From assembly GCF_030271515.1 (NCBI RefSeq), contig NZ_JASCXI010000001.1, positions 620,001 through 684,000 on the forward strand: a DNA stretch of 64,000 bases. Reading direction: 5' to 3'. The notes under the pieces were generated by a model. The model ran no database searches and was not told the DNA's origin. It saw nothing but the letters and a program-made list of their open reading frames with translations. Positions 17,275-26,645 of the stretch are shown piece by piece. The translations under genes and the position numbers were made by a program. The number at the start of each line of letters is the position of its first letter. Within the stretch, counting starts at the first letter, position 1. The stretch is from Erythrobacter oryzae (GTDB lineage Bacteria > Pseudomonadota > Alphaproteobacteria > Sphingomonadales > Sphingomonadaceae).

Positions 17275-18573
17275 CTACCTCACTGACAGCGAATTCAGCG
17301 CAGTGATATTGTCTGCCACGCCGGACAGCTGGGGGGCAACGTGGCGACCCCATGCTTCCATCAGGGCGCGGCGCATGTCGCGCAGATCGCTGCGCAGATA
17401 GGCCTGCTCGGTTGCCGTGCCGACTTTGTGCGCCAGCGCCATTTCCGCCACCATCCCGGGGATTGTCGGCATTTTCTCGGCTGCCCAATCGCGAAAGGAT
17501 GAACGGAAGCCGTGGACGGTTTCGGTCCGGCCCGCGCTGCGCATCGTCGTGGAAAGCGCCATGTCGGTTAGCGGCTTGCCCCGCGCGCCTCGGAATATCA
17601 GGCCCTCGCGCATGTCCTCGGGGGTGTAGGCCTCCAGCAGCGCAATCGCCGCATCGGACAGGGTGACGACGTGGGGGCGTTTCATTTTCATCAGTTCGGC
17701 TGGCAGGGTCCATGTGCGGGCCTCCAGATCAATCTGTTCCCATGTCGCTTGCCGCGCCTCACCAGATCGGGCCGCTGTCAGGACAGCGAACAGCAGCGCA
17801 GATCGGCCAGCCGCGTTGCCCTTGGCATACTCGCTCGCAAAGAACGCGGGCACCTCGGCAAAGGGCACGGCTTCGAAGTGCTTGCCCGCCTTTTGCTTGG
17901 ACAGGCCCGAGCGCAGTTCCCGCACATCGGGCAGCGCCTCGGCGCGCCAGCCTTGCGCCTTGGCATAGGCCAGCACTTGCCCGATGCGGCTGCGCACCTT
18001 GCGGGCCATCATCGGCTTGTCGGTCCAGATCGGGGCGAGCGCGCCGATAACCTCGGCGCTGCCGATCGCATCCACCTTAAGCGCCCCCAGCTTGGGCAAG
18101 GCATGGTCTGTGAGCGAGGTTTCAAACGCCTTGGCGGTCTTTTCGCTCCAGCCCGCCTGTAGGGCCTCATGGGCGGCTTTCATGGCCTCGGCAAAGGTCG
18201 GCACCCGCTTGCGCTTGCGGTCACGCTCCAGCACGGGATTTGCCCCAGCCTTGGCCAGCTTGCGCAGGGCGGCTGCCTTTTCGCGGGCCTCTGCCAGCGT
18301 GAGCGAGCGCTTGAGCATCAGCGAGGCTTCCCCCAGCCGATCATCCCCTGCCCCGAACGCCTCGCGCCCTGCCCCGTCCACATCGGCAGAGCCCAAGCCA
18401 ATATCGCGGCGCTTGCCATCGGCCTGCACCCGCAAAATCCACGATTTCGCGCCGGTAGGGGCACAATTCAGGAAAAGGCCCTCCCCGTCCTGAAACGTCG
18501 CTTTGATCGGCTGGCCATCCTTGCCGATACCCGGTTTCGCATTTCTCACCTTTGCGACTGTCAGCTTGCCCAT
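17275..18573 (-). CDS. int: P4-type tyrosine integrase (DUF4102/Arm-binding domain)
   Basis: 432 residues. The N-terminal Arm-DNA-binding domain (MGKLTVAKVRNAKPG; FQDGEGLFL; KSWILRVQADGKRRDIGLGS) is followed by a SAM-like core-binding domain (about 120-210) and the catalytic domain. The catalytic residues appear as R in LTAARSGEARQATW, H-x-x-R in HGFRSSFRDWAAE, H in LALAHKVG and nucleophile Y in EQAYLRSD. Start 18573 has GGGGAAAG just upstream. It catalyses integration into and, with a directionality factor, excision from the tRNA-Asn end. It lies about 145 bp from attR. Confidence 0.92.
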   Translation of the reverse strand: MGKLTVAKVRNAKPGIGKDGQPIKATFQDGEGLFLNCAPTGAKSWILRVQADGKRRDIGLGSADVDGAGREAFGAGDDRLGEASLMLKRSLTLAEAREKAAALRKLAKAGANPVLERDRKRKRVPTFAEAMKAAHEALQAGWSEKTAKAFETSLTDHALPKLGALKVDAIGSAEVIGALAPIWTDKPMMARKVRSRIGQVLAYAKAQGWRAEALPDVRELRSGLSKQKAGKHFEAVPFAEVPAFFASEYAKGNAAGRSALLFAVLTAARSGEARQATWEQIDLEARTWTLPAELMKMKRPHVVTLSDAAIALLEAYTPEDMREGLIFRGARGKPLTDMALSTTMRSAGRTETVHGFRSSFRDWAAEKMPTIPGMVAEMALAHKVGTATEQAYLRSDLRDMRRALMEAWGRHVAPQLSGVADNITALNSLSVR

Positions 18574-18717
18574 ATCTTTCCCCACTTTCTTCCCCACACT
18601 TTAGGGCGGCTGTGAGTGAATGACAATGGCCGTTGATGGTAACGGCAATGAAAAACTTTCAATGATTCTACAATCTTGAAGACAGTGACCGAACGCAAGC
18701 GGAAGCGCCCTATGATT

Positions 18718-18737
18718 CTACTCGGGGAGCCATTTTC
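18718..18737 (+). repeat. attR: partial tRNA-Asn 3' end, direct repeat
   Basis: Exact 20-bp copy of 8028-8047. Upstream sequence does not continue the tRNA, so this is only the 3' fragment left by integration. It marks the right end of the element, 8 bp before the end of the TonB-C gene. Confidence 0.92.
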
Positions 18738-18745
18738 TTCCAGCT

Positions 18746-19147
18746 TCAATCCGGCGAAGTCGTCACCTTGGTTCGCCATGTCCCGGCGACCGGAGTGCCG
18801 TTCTCGTCGAGAGCGGGCATGAATCTGGCGTGGCGCAGCACGGCGCGGCACACGGCGTCGTCGAGGACGGGATAACCGCTCGAGGCCGTGACCACGCAAT
18901 CCTCGGCGCGGCCTGCGCGGCTTACGGTGACCGTCACCCCCACTTGGCCGAACACGCCGCTGCACGAGACCGGTTCGAGGCTGGCGAGGATGGCCTGCGC
19001 CCATTCGCTCTGCTTCATGGGAACGACGCCCCGCGGCCGGACCTCGGACAGGGGCGGCTCCTCGACGCTGCCCCTGCCCACCATCGGTCCGCTCCCCTGC
19101 AAGACGCCTGACAGGGCAAGTCCGGCCAGCACCACTTTCGCAATCAT
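18746..19147 (-). CDS. Exported TonB C-terminal-like protein
   Basis: 133 residues with a short hydrophobic export signal (MIAKVVLAGLALSGVLQG) and a TonB_C-like fold: VSRAGRAEDCVVTASSGYPVLDDAV then ARFMPALDENGTPV. Unlike a true TonB it lacks a clear proline-rich spacer. It may be a periplasmic TonB-like partner or a stand-alone domain of unknown role. It is the first chromosomal gene after attR. Confidence 0.72.
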   Translation of the reverse strand: MIAKVVLAGLALSGVLQGSGPMVGRGSVEEPPLSEVRPRGVVPMKQSEWAQAILASLEPVSCSGVFGQVGVTVTVSRAGRAEDCVVTASSGYPVLDDAVCRAVLRHARFMPALDENGTPVAGTWRTKVTTSPD

Positions 19148-19210
19148 CGCGCGATCCCGTGTCCGCCGCCGGCCCCTGCTACCGTGCTGGCAGCCGGCAT
19201 TTGGTAATCT

Positions 19211-21067
19211 GTGATAGATAACTGCTTTTCAGAGCGTTTACCGTCAAGCCGTTGCACGAGCGCAAATGAGGCCCGGTTGCCGGCGATCCGATCACAGCCT
19301 GGAGGTTCGAAGGTTGCCGCGCTGGTCGGCGGCATCGCCACGTGGCGCTCCTATGCCCTCGCCGCTGCGCTCACTCTGGCGGCGGTCGGCTTGCGGTGGT
19401 GGCTGGGGCTGCTGGGCGAGGCGGTCGTCCCCTTCGCGCTGTTCTTCCCGATCGTGCTCGTCTGCACGCTGCTCGGCGGGCTGGGCCCCGGATTGCTGGC
19501 GCTGGTCATGGCACTGGTCGCGGTCAGGCTCTTCTGGGTGGAGCCGGGGATCCTGCTCGGGCTCTCGCCCCAGAACATCGTCAATCTCGTGATCTTCACC
19601 GCGACCTGCGCCTCGATCTTCGCCGTCTCGCTGTTCCTGCGCACGACGCTGCGCAATCTCGTGGCGAGCGAGGCGCGCCTTGCCGCCATGTTCGAGGGCG
19701 TGCCCTCCGCGATCGCCGCGATCGACATCGATGGCCGGGTGGTGGTCGCGAACGCGCGCTTCCACGACCTGTTTCCCTCGCAGACGATCCCCTCGCGCGA
19801 TGCGGCGCAGGTGACGCGTTGGAGCGGGCATGACGCGAACGGCGATCCGCTGGCGCCCGAGGCTTTCCCCGGCGCGCGGGCTTTGCGCGGCGAGCTCGTG
19901 GTGCCGGGGCAGGACATGGTCTACACCGACGATACGGGCGCGGCGCGCTGGTACCGGATCGCCAATGTCCCGACGCGGGGTCCCGGCGGCCGCCTCACCG
20001 GCTTCGTCACCTCGGTCACCGACATCTCCGAGAGCAAGGCGATCGAACTCGCCCTGCGCGAGAGCGAAAGCCGGCTGCAAACCCTGATGGAGGGCATCCC
20101 GCAGCTGGTCTGGCGCGCGGCTCCGGGTGGCGGCTGGACCTGGGCGAGCCCGCAATGGGAGGCGATGACGGGGCTCTCCTCGCAGGAGAGCTGCGGCGAC
20201 GGCTGGCTGGGAGCGCTGCACCCCGAGGATCGCGCCGCCGCCCGCGCGGCATGGGCCGCCTCCGGGGCCGCAGCGCCGCTGCAATTCGAATGCCGGCTGC
20301 AGGACGCGGCGAGCGGCGAATACCGCTGGTTCCAGACCCGCGCCCTGCCGGTGCTCGATGCGCGCGGCGCGATCGGCGAATGGCTCGGGACCTGCACCGA
20401 CATCCACGAACTGCTCGAGCTCCAGCAGCGCCACCGCGTGCTGGTCGGCGAGTTGCAGCACCGCACCCGCAACCTCATCGGCGTGATCGGTGCGATGTGC
20501 GACAGGACCGCACGCAGCACGCGCGATTTCGCGGAGTTCAGCGAGAAATTCCACGACCGGCTCGCCGCCATGACCCGCGCGCAGGGCCTGCTGTCGCGGC
20601 TCGAGACCCATGACCGCGTGACCTTCGACGTGCTCGTCCAGACCGAGCTCGCCGCGATCGACGGCGGCGAGCCCGGCGGCAGGGTGGCCGTGTCGGGGCC
20701 GCCCGGGATCCGCTTACGCTCCTCGGCGGTGCAGACGCTGGCGATGGCGCTGCACGAGCTGGCGACCAATGCGCTCAAATACGGCGCGCTGCGGCACGCG
20801 GGCGCGCGGCTCGCGATCAGCTGGCGGATCGAGCACAGCGAGGGCGAACCGTGGCTGCGCATCGACTGGATCGAACGCGGCGTCCCGATCAAAGCCGGGG
20901 ATGCGGCGCGATGCGGTCAGGGCCGCGAGCTCATCGAGAAGGCCCTGCCCCACCAGCTCGGCGCGCGCACCGAATACCGGCTCGGCCCCGATGGCGTCGA
21001 ATGCACGATCCGGATCGGGGTATCGCAGGAACATCAGCCGCAGGCGGCGGAGCCTCCGGGAGCCTAA
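19211..21067 (+). CDS. Membrane HWE-family sensor histidine kinase
   Basis: About 618 residues from GTG 19211; the exact start is uncertain. Four hydrophobic helices (about 45-145) resemble the DUF4118 sensor module. Two PAS-like domains follow (about 150-270 and 280-405). The kinase is of HWE type: phospho-acceptor H417 in GELQHRTRNLIGVI, N-box MALHELATNALKYGAL and the W-x-E motif DWIERG (W553, E555). HWE kinases are common in alphaproteobacteria, often for light or general stress. No partner response regulator is adjacent. Its stop overlaps that of the convergent PilZ gene by 4 bp. Confidence 0.88.
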   Translation: MIDNCFSERLPSSRCTSANEARLPAIRSQPGGSKVAALVGGIATWRSYALAAALTLAAVGLRWWLGLLGEAVVPFALFFPIVLVCTLLGGLGPGLLALVMALVAVRLFWVEPGILLGLSPQNIVNLVIFTATCASIFAVSLFLRTTLRNLVASEARLAAMFEGVPSAIAAIDIDGRVVVANARFHDLFPSQTIPSRDAAQVTRWSGHDANGDPLAPEAFPGARALRGELVVPGQDMVYTDDTGAARWYRIANVPTRGPGGRLTGFVTSVTDISESKAIELALRESESRLQTLMEGIPQLVWRAAPGGGWTWASPQWEAMTGLSSQESCGDGWLGALHPEDRAAARAAWAASGAAAPLQFECRLQDAASGEYRWFQTRALPVLDARGAIGEWLGTCTDIHELLELQQRHRVLVGELQHRTRNLIGVIGAMCDRTARSTRDFAEFSEKFHDRLAAMTRAQGLLSRLETHDRVTFDVLVQTELAAIDGGEPGGRVAVSGPPGIRLRSSAVQTLAMALHELATNALKYGALRHAGARLAISWRIEHSEGEPWLRIDWIERGVPIKAGDAARCGQGRELIEKALPHQLGARTEYRLGPDGVECTIRIGVSQEHQPQAAEPPGA

Positions 21068-21504
21068 TCGCTGAAGGGAAAGGGCGGGAGCGGGGGCAGT
21101 TCGTCGAGGCCCTGCGCGCTGCGCGCCATGCGGCGGCTGAGGCGGGCGTAGAGCGACTTGGTCACCAGGCTGCGCACCGTCACCGGATCGAGCGGCGCGC
21201 CGAACGTCAGGCCCACATCGTCCCCGTTCGTCCAGACCACATAGGCATCGACCGGCTCGAGCCCGGTGACCTTGATCTGGTGGACCAGATCGCGGTTCAG
21301 CTCGGGCACGGCAGAGGTGCGCAGCCTGCACCCTTCCTCCGAGATCTCGATGACCCTTGCCGCGAAGGCGAAGCCGGTGGAATCGGTGACGTCGGCGGTC
21401 AGCTCGATGCCGCGGCGCAGGGCCCAGCGACGATCCGCCCGGGCCGCAGCGTCGTCGCCCTCCGGGCCCGCCTGTTCCCCGCCGGGCTGCTCCTGACGCT
21501 CCAT
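21064..21504 (-). CDS. PilZ-domain protein
   Basis: 146 residues. RRWALRRGIELTADV supplies the RxxxR motif and EISEEGCRLRT the (D/N)xSxxG motif of PilZ domains, which bind cyclic di-GMP; the second motif begins with Glu in place of Asp/Asn. Start 21504 is preceded by GGGGGAG 7 nt upstream; the frame remains open up to a GTG at 21558. The role (motility, exopolysaccharide or other c-di-GMP output) is not shown. Confidence 0.8.
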   Translation of the reverse strand: MERQEQPGGEQAGPEGDDAAARADRRWALRRGIELTADVTDSTGFAFAARVIEISEEGCRLRTSAVPELNRDLVHQIKVTGLEPVDAYVVWTNGDDVGLTFGAPLDPVTVRSLVTKSLYARLSRRMARSAQGLDELPPLPPFPFSD

Positions 21505-21567
21505 CCGGACACTCCCCCAAGCGCTCCCCAGCGGGGCCGCTGGCACAGTCCGCGTCACGAGACACTA

Positions 21568-22572
21568 ATGTATGATAATTTATCGACCCGATTGCACCGA
21601 TTGCAGCAACCGCTACATCTGCGCCGCGTGATCCTTGTCCTCACCACCGCGCTGATGTTCCTGATCGGCTATGCCAGCCAGCGCGCGGGCGTGTGCATGG
21701 TGCGGGCGATGCGCGAGGTGATCGAGAAGCGCCGCGTGCACCGGCTGGCGGGATTCGCGCTTGCGGCCGCGGCGGCGATGGTGGTGATGGGGCTGGCCGA
21801 GTGGCTGGGGGCCGCGCCGTTCATGACTCTTCAGGGCAGCGCGCCCGACGGGCTCAGCGTAGCGGGCGGCGTGCTGTTCGGGCTCGGCTCGGTGCTTGCC
21901 GGCAATTGCGCGATGGGGCTGCTGTCGGGGCTGACGCAGGGCGAGCTGTGGCGTGCCGGGTCGATCGCGGCGATGTTCGTCGCCGCGCTGCTGCTCGGCC
22001 CCGAGATGTCGAGCGCGGCGCTGATGCTGTCGGCCCGCGCGCCCGTGCCCTCGCCGCTCACCGGCCATGTCGGGCTGGCGCTGACGCTCGGCGGCACGGT
22101 GGGCGCGCTGGCCGCGACCTACATCTACCGGCGTCTGGGCTGGAAGCGCCCGAAGGGCGGCTGGTCGCCGCTGATCGCGATGGGGGTGATCGGCACCGCC
22201 TCGGGCCTGCTCTTCGCAGCTGACCGGCAATGGGTCTACACCAGCCGCATCGCCGAGATCGCCTATGGTATAAGCTGGGCGCCCGGCGCGCTGCTCGGCC
22301 TCGCGGCGCTGCTCGCGGGGATGACCGGGGCGACGATCATCGGACGCACCTTCGCATGGCGCGCGGGGAGCGGGAAGCAATGGCTGCGCGCGGTCGCGGG
22401 GGGCCTGCTGATGGGCGCGGGCGCGACGCTGGTGCCGGGGGGCAATGACGCGATGCTGTTCACCGGCGTGCCGCTGCTGCTCCCCAACCTCTTGGCGGGC
22501 TATGCGAGCTTTGCCGCGACCCTCGCGCTGGCCTTGCTGATCCGGCGGCAGGCCGTGCCGCCGGGGGCCTAG
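21568..22572 (+). CDS. YeeE/YedE-family sulfur-compound permease
   Basis: 334 residues, mostly hydrophobic with about nine predicted helices. The family hallmark G-x-x-Cys appears in VLAGNCAMGLLSG and in QRAGVCMVRAMREV. YeeE/YedE (TsuA-type) proteins import thiosulfate or related sulfur species. ATG 21568 begins MYDNLSTRLHRL; a GTG at 21627 just before the first helix is an alternative. It faces the TauE/SafE gene, with stop codons overlapping in CTAG. Confidence 0.82.
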   Translation: MYDNLSTRLHRLQQPLHLRRVILVLTTALMFLIGYASQRAGVCMVRAMREVIEKRRVHRLAGFALAAAAAMVVMGLAEWLGAAPFMTLQGSAPDGLSVAGGVLFGLGSVLAGNCAMGLLSGLTQGELWRAGSIAAMFVAALLLGPEMSSAALMLSARAPVPSPLTGHVGLALTLGGTVGALAATYIYRRLGWKRPKGGWSPLIAMGVIGTASGLLFAADRQWVYTSRIAEIAYGISWAPGALLGLAALLAGMTGATIIGRTFAWRAGSGKQWLRAVAGGLLMGAGATLVPGGNDAMLFTGVPLLLPNLLAGYASFAATLALALLIRRQAVPPGA

Positions 22573-23324
22573 ACCCCCGCCAGCAACCGCACCCCCACCA
22601 CACCGACCAGCAGCGCGGTCAGCCAGCGGATCCACTTGGGCGACAGCAGGCGCGCGGCGAAGAGGCTGCCGATCTGCCCGCCGACCACCACCGCGATCAG
22701 CAGCGGCAGCGAGGCTCCGAGCGCCGCGCCAAGCAGGTCGGGGCCGTTCTTCACCATCTGCCCGGCGAGCCCGAACAGCGAGTTGACAAGGATAAACAGG
22801 CTCGCGGTCGCCGCGATCCCCCGCGCCTCGTGCCAGCGTGCAAGATGCAGCAGCGGCGCGAGGAAGATGCCTCCCCCGATCCCCACCAGCCCCGCGAAAT
22901 AGCCCAGCGGCGCGGCAGCGAGCGGCATGAAGCGGGCGGCTTTGGTAGGCTCGCCCTCCGCCCCCTCCTTGACCGGGACAAACATCATCAGCGCGGTCAG
23001 CACCAGGCTGGCGCCAAGCAGCGTCAGGAAGGTCGCCTCCTTGATCGGGGTCAGCCCGCCGAGGAAGCTCATCGGCGCGCCGAGCGCCACGATCACCCCG
23101 GCCTTCTTCCACGGCGTGATGCCTGCACGAGCAAAGCGGATGCTCCCGCCCGTCACCACCACGATGTTGCAGGCGAGGCTCACCAGCGGCAGCAGCCGGT
23201 AGTCCAGCCCCGAGATCGCCAGCAGCGCCGAATAGGTAGACCCGCCGCCAAAGCCGACGCTGGCGTAGAGCAGCGCCGTCACCGCAAAGGCGAGCGCGAG
23301 CAGCACGGGCACCGCGCCGATCAT
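22569..23324 (-). CDS. TauE/SafE-family membrane transporter
   Basis: 251 residues with seven to eight hydrophobic helices. Two family repeats are visible: YASVGFGGGSTYSALLA near the N-terminus and GLVGIGGGIFLAPLLHL in the middle. These proteins are proposed exporters of sulfite or other small anions. Convergent with the YeeE/YedE gene, so the locus holds two sulfur-type permeases. Confidence 0.87.
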   Translation of the reverse strand: MIGAVPVLLALAFAVTALLYASVGFGGGSTYSALLAISGLDYRLLPLVSLACNIVVVTGGSIRFARAGITPWKKAGVIVALGAPMSFLGGLTPIKEATFLTLLGASLVLTALMMFVPVKEGAEGEPTKAARFMPLAAAPLGYFAGLVGIGGGIFLAPLLHLARWHEARGIAATASLFILVNSLFGLAGQMVKNGPDLLGAALGASLPLLIAVVVGGQIGSLFAARLLSPKWIRWLTALLVGVVGVRLLAGV

Positions 23325-23346
23325 CGCTCAGCCCCTAGGGTCAGTC

Positions 23347-26112
23347 TTAGACCAGCGCGCGCGACGGCAGGGCGCCGTGGCAGTGCTTGTACTTCTGCCC
23401 GCTGCCGCAGGGGCACGGCGCGTTGCGGCTGAGGCCGAGATTGGCATAGGGGTCGGTCCCCGCCGCCGCCCCGCCCGGTCCGAACTCCGCCCCCGGCGAG
23501 CCCGCCAGCGAGCCGAACAGCTGCGGGCGGCTTTCCGAGCCGTCGAAATCCGCCGAATCGTCGAGGCCCGTCAGCGGGTCGATGTGTCCCGTAAGGAAAT
23601 CGGGCAGCTCGGGCAGCGCCTGCACCGGGGGCTGCTCGAAGCGCAATTCGGCGCGGAACAGGATCTTGGTGACTTCCTCGCGCAGCGTGTCGAGCATCGT
23701 CTCGAACAGCACGAAGGCTTCCTGCTTGTATTCGTTGATCGGCTGCTTCTGCGCCATGCCGCGCATCCAGATCACCTGGCGCAACGCGTCGAGGGTCGAA
23801 AGGTGCTCCTTCCAGTGGTGGTCGAGCTGGCGCAGCAGCACGTCCTTTTCGACCATCCGCCAGATCCCGGCGTCATTCTCGCCCATCTTGGCGTTCATCA
23901 TCTCGTCGGTGAGCTCGCGCAGCTTTTCCTCGAGCAGCTCGGGCTCGACCTCTTCCTCGGCGAGCCATTCGTCATAAGGCGGCTGGAAGCCGAACACTTC
24001 CTCGGTGCGCGCCTTGAGGCCTTCGACGTCCCACTGTTCGGGGTAGGAACCCGGCGGGCAGGCGGTGCCGATCAGGGCGTTGATCGTGTCGTGGCGCATG
24101 TCGATGACCACGTCGTCGACCGCCTCGCTATCCATGATCTCGGCGCGCTGTTCGTAGACCACCTTGCGCTGGTCGTTCATGACGTCGTCGTACTGCACGA
24201 CCTGCTTGCGCATGTCGTAGTTGCGCGCCTCGACCTTCTTCTGCGCGGTCTCGATCGCCTTGGAAAGCCACTTGGAGCCGATCGCCTCGCCATCGGCGAG
24301 GTTCGACTTCATCATCTTGGAGAACAGCGTGTCGGGGCCGAAGATGCGCAGCAGATCGTCCTCGAGGCACAGGTAGAAGCGCGACAGGCCCGGGTCGCCC
24401 TGACGGCCCGAACGCCCGCGCAGCTGGTTGTCGATGCGTCGGCTTTCGTGGCGCTCGGTGCCGAGCACGAACAACCCGCCCGCCGCCTTCACGCGCTCCT
24501 TCTCCTCGGCGACTTCGGCGCGGATGCGGGCGACGGCTTCGTCGCGCTCAGGCCCCTCGGGCATTTCGCCAAGCTCGTCGCGGATGCGGTATTCGATATT
24601 GCCGCCCAGCTGGATGTCGGTCCCGCGGCCGGCCATGTTGGTGGCGATGGTGACCGCGCCATAGCGGCCCGCCTGCGCCACGATATGGGCTTCCTGTTCA
24701 TGGAAACGGGCGTTGAGCACCGAGTGCTTCACGCCCTCCTTGTCGAGATATTCGCTGAGCAGTTCGGATTTTTCAATCGAGACCGTGCCGACCAGCACCG
24801 GCTGGCCGATCTGCTGCTTCTCCTTGATCGCCTTGGCGATGGCGCCGAACTTGTCGGCGGTGTTCTTGTAGAACTCGTCTTCTTCATCGATGCGCGCGAC
24901 GGGCAGGTTGGTCGGGATCTCGACCACGCCGACCTTGTAGATGTCCCAGAATTCCGCCGCTTCGGTCGCCGCGGTGCCGGTCATGCCGGACAGCTTGGGA
25001 TACATGCGGAAATAGTTCTGGAAGGTAATCGAGGCGAGCGTCTGGTTCTCCGGCTCGATCCGCACGCCCTCCTTGGCCTCGACCGCCTGGTGCAACCCGT
25101 TCGACCAGCGGCGGCCATCCATCATGCGACCGGTGAACTCGTCGATGATGATGACCTTGCCGTCCTTGACGATGTAGTCGGTGTCGCGCTTGCGGGCGAA
25201 ATTAGCGACCAGCGCCTGATCGAGGTGGTGGACGACCTGGGTGTTCTGCGCGTCATAGAGGTTCTCCGAGGCGAGCAGGCCCTTTTCGAGCAGCAGCTTC
25301 TCGACTTCCTCGAGGCCCTCTTCGGTGAGCTGGACGCGCTTCACCTTCTCGTCGATGTCGAGCCATTCGACCGGGATGTCGCGCGCGACCTGGTCGAGCT
25401 GGACGTAGAGCTCGGACTTGTCTTCGGTGGGCCCGGAGATGATCAGCGGGGTGCGCGCCTCGTCGATCAGGATCGAGTCCACCTCGTCGACGATCGCGAA
25501 GTTGAACGGCCGCTGCGCCATCTCCCCGCGCGAGTGCTTCATGTTGTCGCGCAGGTAATCGAAGCCGAATTCGTTGTTGGTGCCGTAGGTGATGTCGGCG
25601 TTGTAGGCGTCGCGCTTGTATTCCTCGGGCATGCCGGGGACGATCACGCCGACCGTCAGGCCGAGCCAGTTGTACAGGCGCCCCATCTCCGCCGCGTCGC
25701 GCCGGGCAAGGTAGTCGTTGACGGTGACGACATGGACGCCCTTGCCCTCGAGCGCGTTGAGATAGACCGCCAGCGTCGCCATCAGGGTCTTGCCCTCGCC
25801 CGTGCGCATTTCGGCGATCTCGCCGCGGTGGAGCACGAGGCCGCCGATCAGCTGGACATCGAAGTGGCGCATCCCAAACACGCGCACCGATGCCTCGCGC
25901 ACCGTGGCGAAGGCTTCGGGGAGGATGTCGTCGAGCTTCGCGCCGCCGTCGATAAGGCCGCGCAACTTGTTCGTCTGGCCCTGCAGCTCTTCATCGCTGA
26001 GCGCCTGAATTTGCGGCTCCAGCGCATTGATCTGCGCGACGATCTTGCGCGCGGCCTTGATGTAACGCTCGTTGGCCGAGCCGAAGACGGATTTGATGAC
26101 GGAATTGAACAT
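23347..26112 (-). CDS. secA: Preprotein translocase ATPase SecA
   Basis: 921 residues, the normal SecA length. It drives post-translational export through SecYEG. Seen: Walker [15 protein letters not shown], Walker B region [16 protein letters not shown], the [12 protein letters not shown] helicase motif, and the C-terminal zinc motif with C900, C902, C911 and H912 ([13 protein letters not shown]) that binds SecB and the ribosome. An upstream small exported protein is encoded on the same strand. Confidence 0.97.
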   Translation of the reverse strand: MFNSVIKSVFGSANERYIKAARKIVAQINALEPQIQALSDEELQGQTNKLRGLIDGGAKLDDILPEAFATVREASVRVFGMRHFDVQLIGGLVLHRGEIAEMRTGEGKTLMATLAVYLNALEGKGVHVVTVNDYLARRDAAEMGRLYNWLGLTVGVIVPGMPEEYKRDAYNADITYGTNNEFGFDYLRDNMKHSRGEMAQRPFNFAIVDEVDSILIDEARTPLIISGPTEDKSELYVQLDQVARDIPVEWLDIDEKVKRVQLTEEGLEEVEKLLLEKGLLASENLYDAQNTQVVHHLDQALVANFARKRDTDYIVKDGKVIIIDEFTGRMMDGRRWSNGLHQAVEAKEGVRIEPENQTLASITFQNYFRMYPKLSGMTGTAATEAAEFWDIYKVGVVEIPTNLPVARIDEEDEFYKNTADKFGAIAKAIKEKQQIGQPVLVGTVSIEKSELLSEYLDKEGVKHSVLNARFHEQEAHIVAQAGRYGAVTIATNMAGRGTDIQLGGNIEYRIRDELGEMPEGPERDEAVARIRAEVAEEKERVKAAGGLFVLGTERHESRRIDNQLRGRSGRQGDPGLSRFYLCLEDDLLRIFGPDTLFSKMMKSNLADGEAIGSKWLSKAIETAQKKVEARNYDMRKQVVQYDDVMNDQRKVVYEQRAEIMDSEAVDDVVIDMRHDTINALIGTACPPGSYPEQWDVEGLKARTEEVFGFQPPYDEWLAEEEVEPELLEEKLRELTDEMMNAKMGENDAGIWRMVEKDVLLRQLDHHWKEHLSTLDALRQVIWMRGMAQKQPINEYKQEAFVLFETMLDTLREEVTKILFRAELRFEQPPVQALPELPDFLTGHIDPLTGLDDSADFDGSESRPQLFGSLAGSPGAEFGPGGAAAGTDPYANLGLSRNAPCPCGSGQKYKHCHGALPSRALV

Positions 26113-26239
26113 GGGTCTAAGCCTTTGATTCGGGTGCAGACACCCGGAATGTCGCGGGCGCTGTGCTGATCTGTGCGAGGATGGCGCGCGGCCCTCGGGC
26201 GCGGCGCGCGGAATTCGGGTGTGGAGCGAGCGCGCGCGC

Positions 26240-26515
26240 CTATTCGAAGGCGCGCTCGATCCCCATCAGGACCGGCAAGCGCAGCGTTTCGGGTACCGTC
26301 GGCGGCGGGCATTCGCACTCCGCGGCGCGGGTGGCGCTGATCGTGGCGGGCGCGGGTTGCGCCGCGACGCTCTCGCTCGCGACACGCTCATCCCCGCTCG
26401 CCGCAGCGACGCTCGCCGAGCACGCCAGCGCCTCGGCCAGCGACGCCTGCGCCGTGCCGCCAAGAGCGACAAGGCCTGTAAGCAGGGCCAGCAGGGCAAG
26501 AAAACGCCGGGTCAT
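26240..26515 (-). CDS. Small exported protein upstream of secA
   Basis: 91 residues. A signal peptide [20 protein letters not shown] with a site near AQA-S is followed by an Ala/Ser-rich region and a C-terminal segment with [11 protein letters not shown] and [19 protein letters not shown] lies 5 nt before the ATG. The gene ends 127 bp before secA on the same strand, with a small hairpin (CGGGTG/CACCCG, 26131-26146) between them. No family recognised. The position and the Pro-Pro-Pro run near the end recall SecM-type regulatory nascent peptides, but no known arrest motif is present. Confidence 0.6.
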   Translation of the reverse strand: MTRRFLALLALLTGLVALGGTAQASLAEALACSASVAAASGDERVASESVAAQPAPATISATRAAECECPPPTVPETLRLPVLMGIERAFE

Positions 26516-26645
26516 GATGCCTTCAGATAGAGCCTAAGCGCCAATTCGTCCACCGCCATAGCGCGATAAGCTGTGCGAGAGCTTAATCAGCCCGCGCTAA
26601 CCGCGCGATTGCAGCCCCGCGCTTTGCCCATTACGGGCGCATCCC

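Larger units (their letters stand above)
8048..18737. mobile_element. 10.7-kb integrative element in tRNA-Asn (satellite-like genomic island)
   Basis: Bounded by 20-bp direct repeats of the tRNA-Asn 3' end. Gene order from the right end: P4-type tyrosine integrase, sulfotransferase (opposite strand), MmeI-like restriction-modification gene and partner, AlpA/excisionase-like HTH, small protein, Toprim protein, DUF3987 protein, then three further small genes. All but the sulfotransferase are on the minus strand. No capsid, tail, terminase large subunit, relaxase or conjugation genes are seen. The plan (integrase, AlpA, primase-like genes, defence cargo) resembles P4-like satellites; this assignment is inferred. 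Replacing everything between the repeats with one copy would restore an intact tRNA followed directly by the TonB-C gene. Confidence 0.88.

Noticed and set aside
8043..18717. Prophage
   Set aside because: There are no capsid, portal, tail, large terminase or lysis genes, so it is an integrative or satellite-like element, not a full prophage.
18700..18745. Second tRNA-Asn gene at the right end
   Set aside because: Only the last tRNA bases are present; the 5' part, D-arm and anticodon are missing, so it is an attachment-site remnant.
23377..26169. 930-codon frame opposite secA
   Set aside because: Antisense artefact of codon bias; secA is complete on the other strand.
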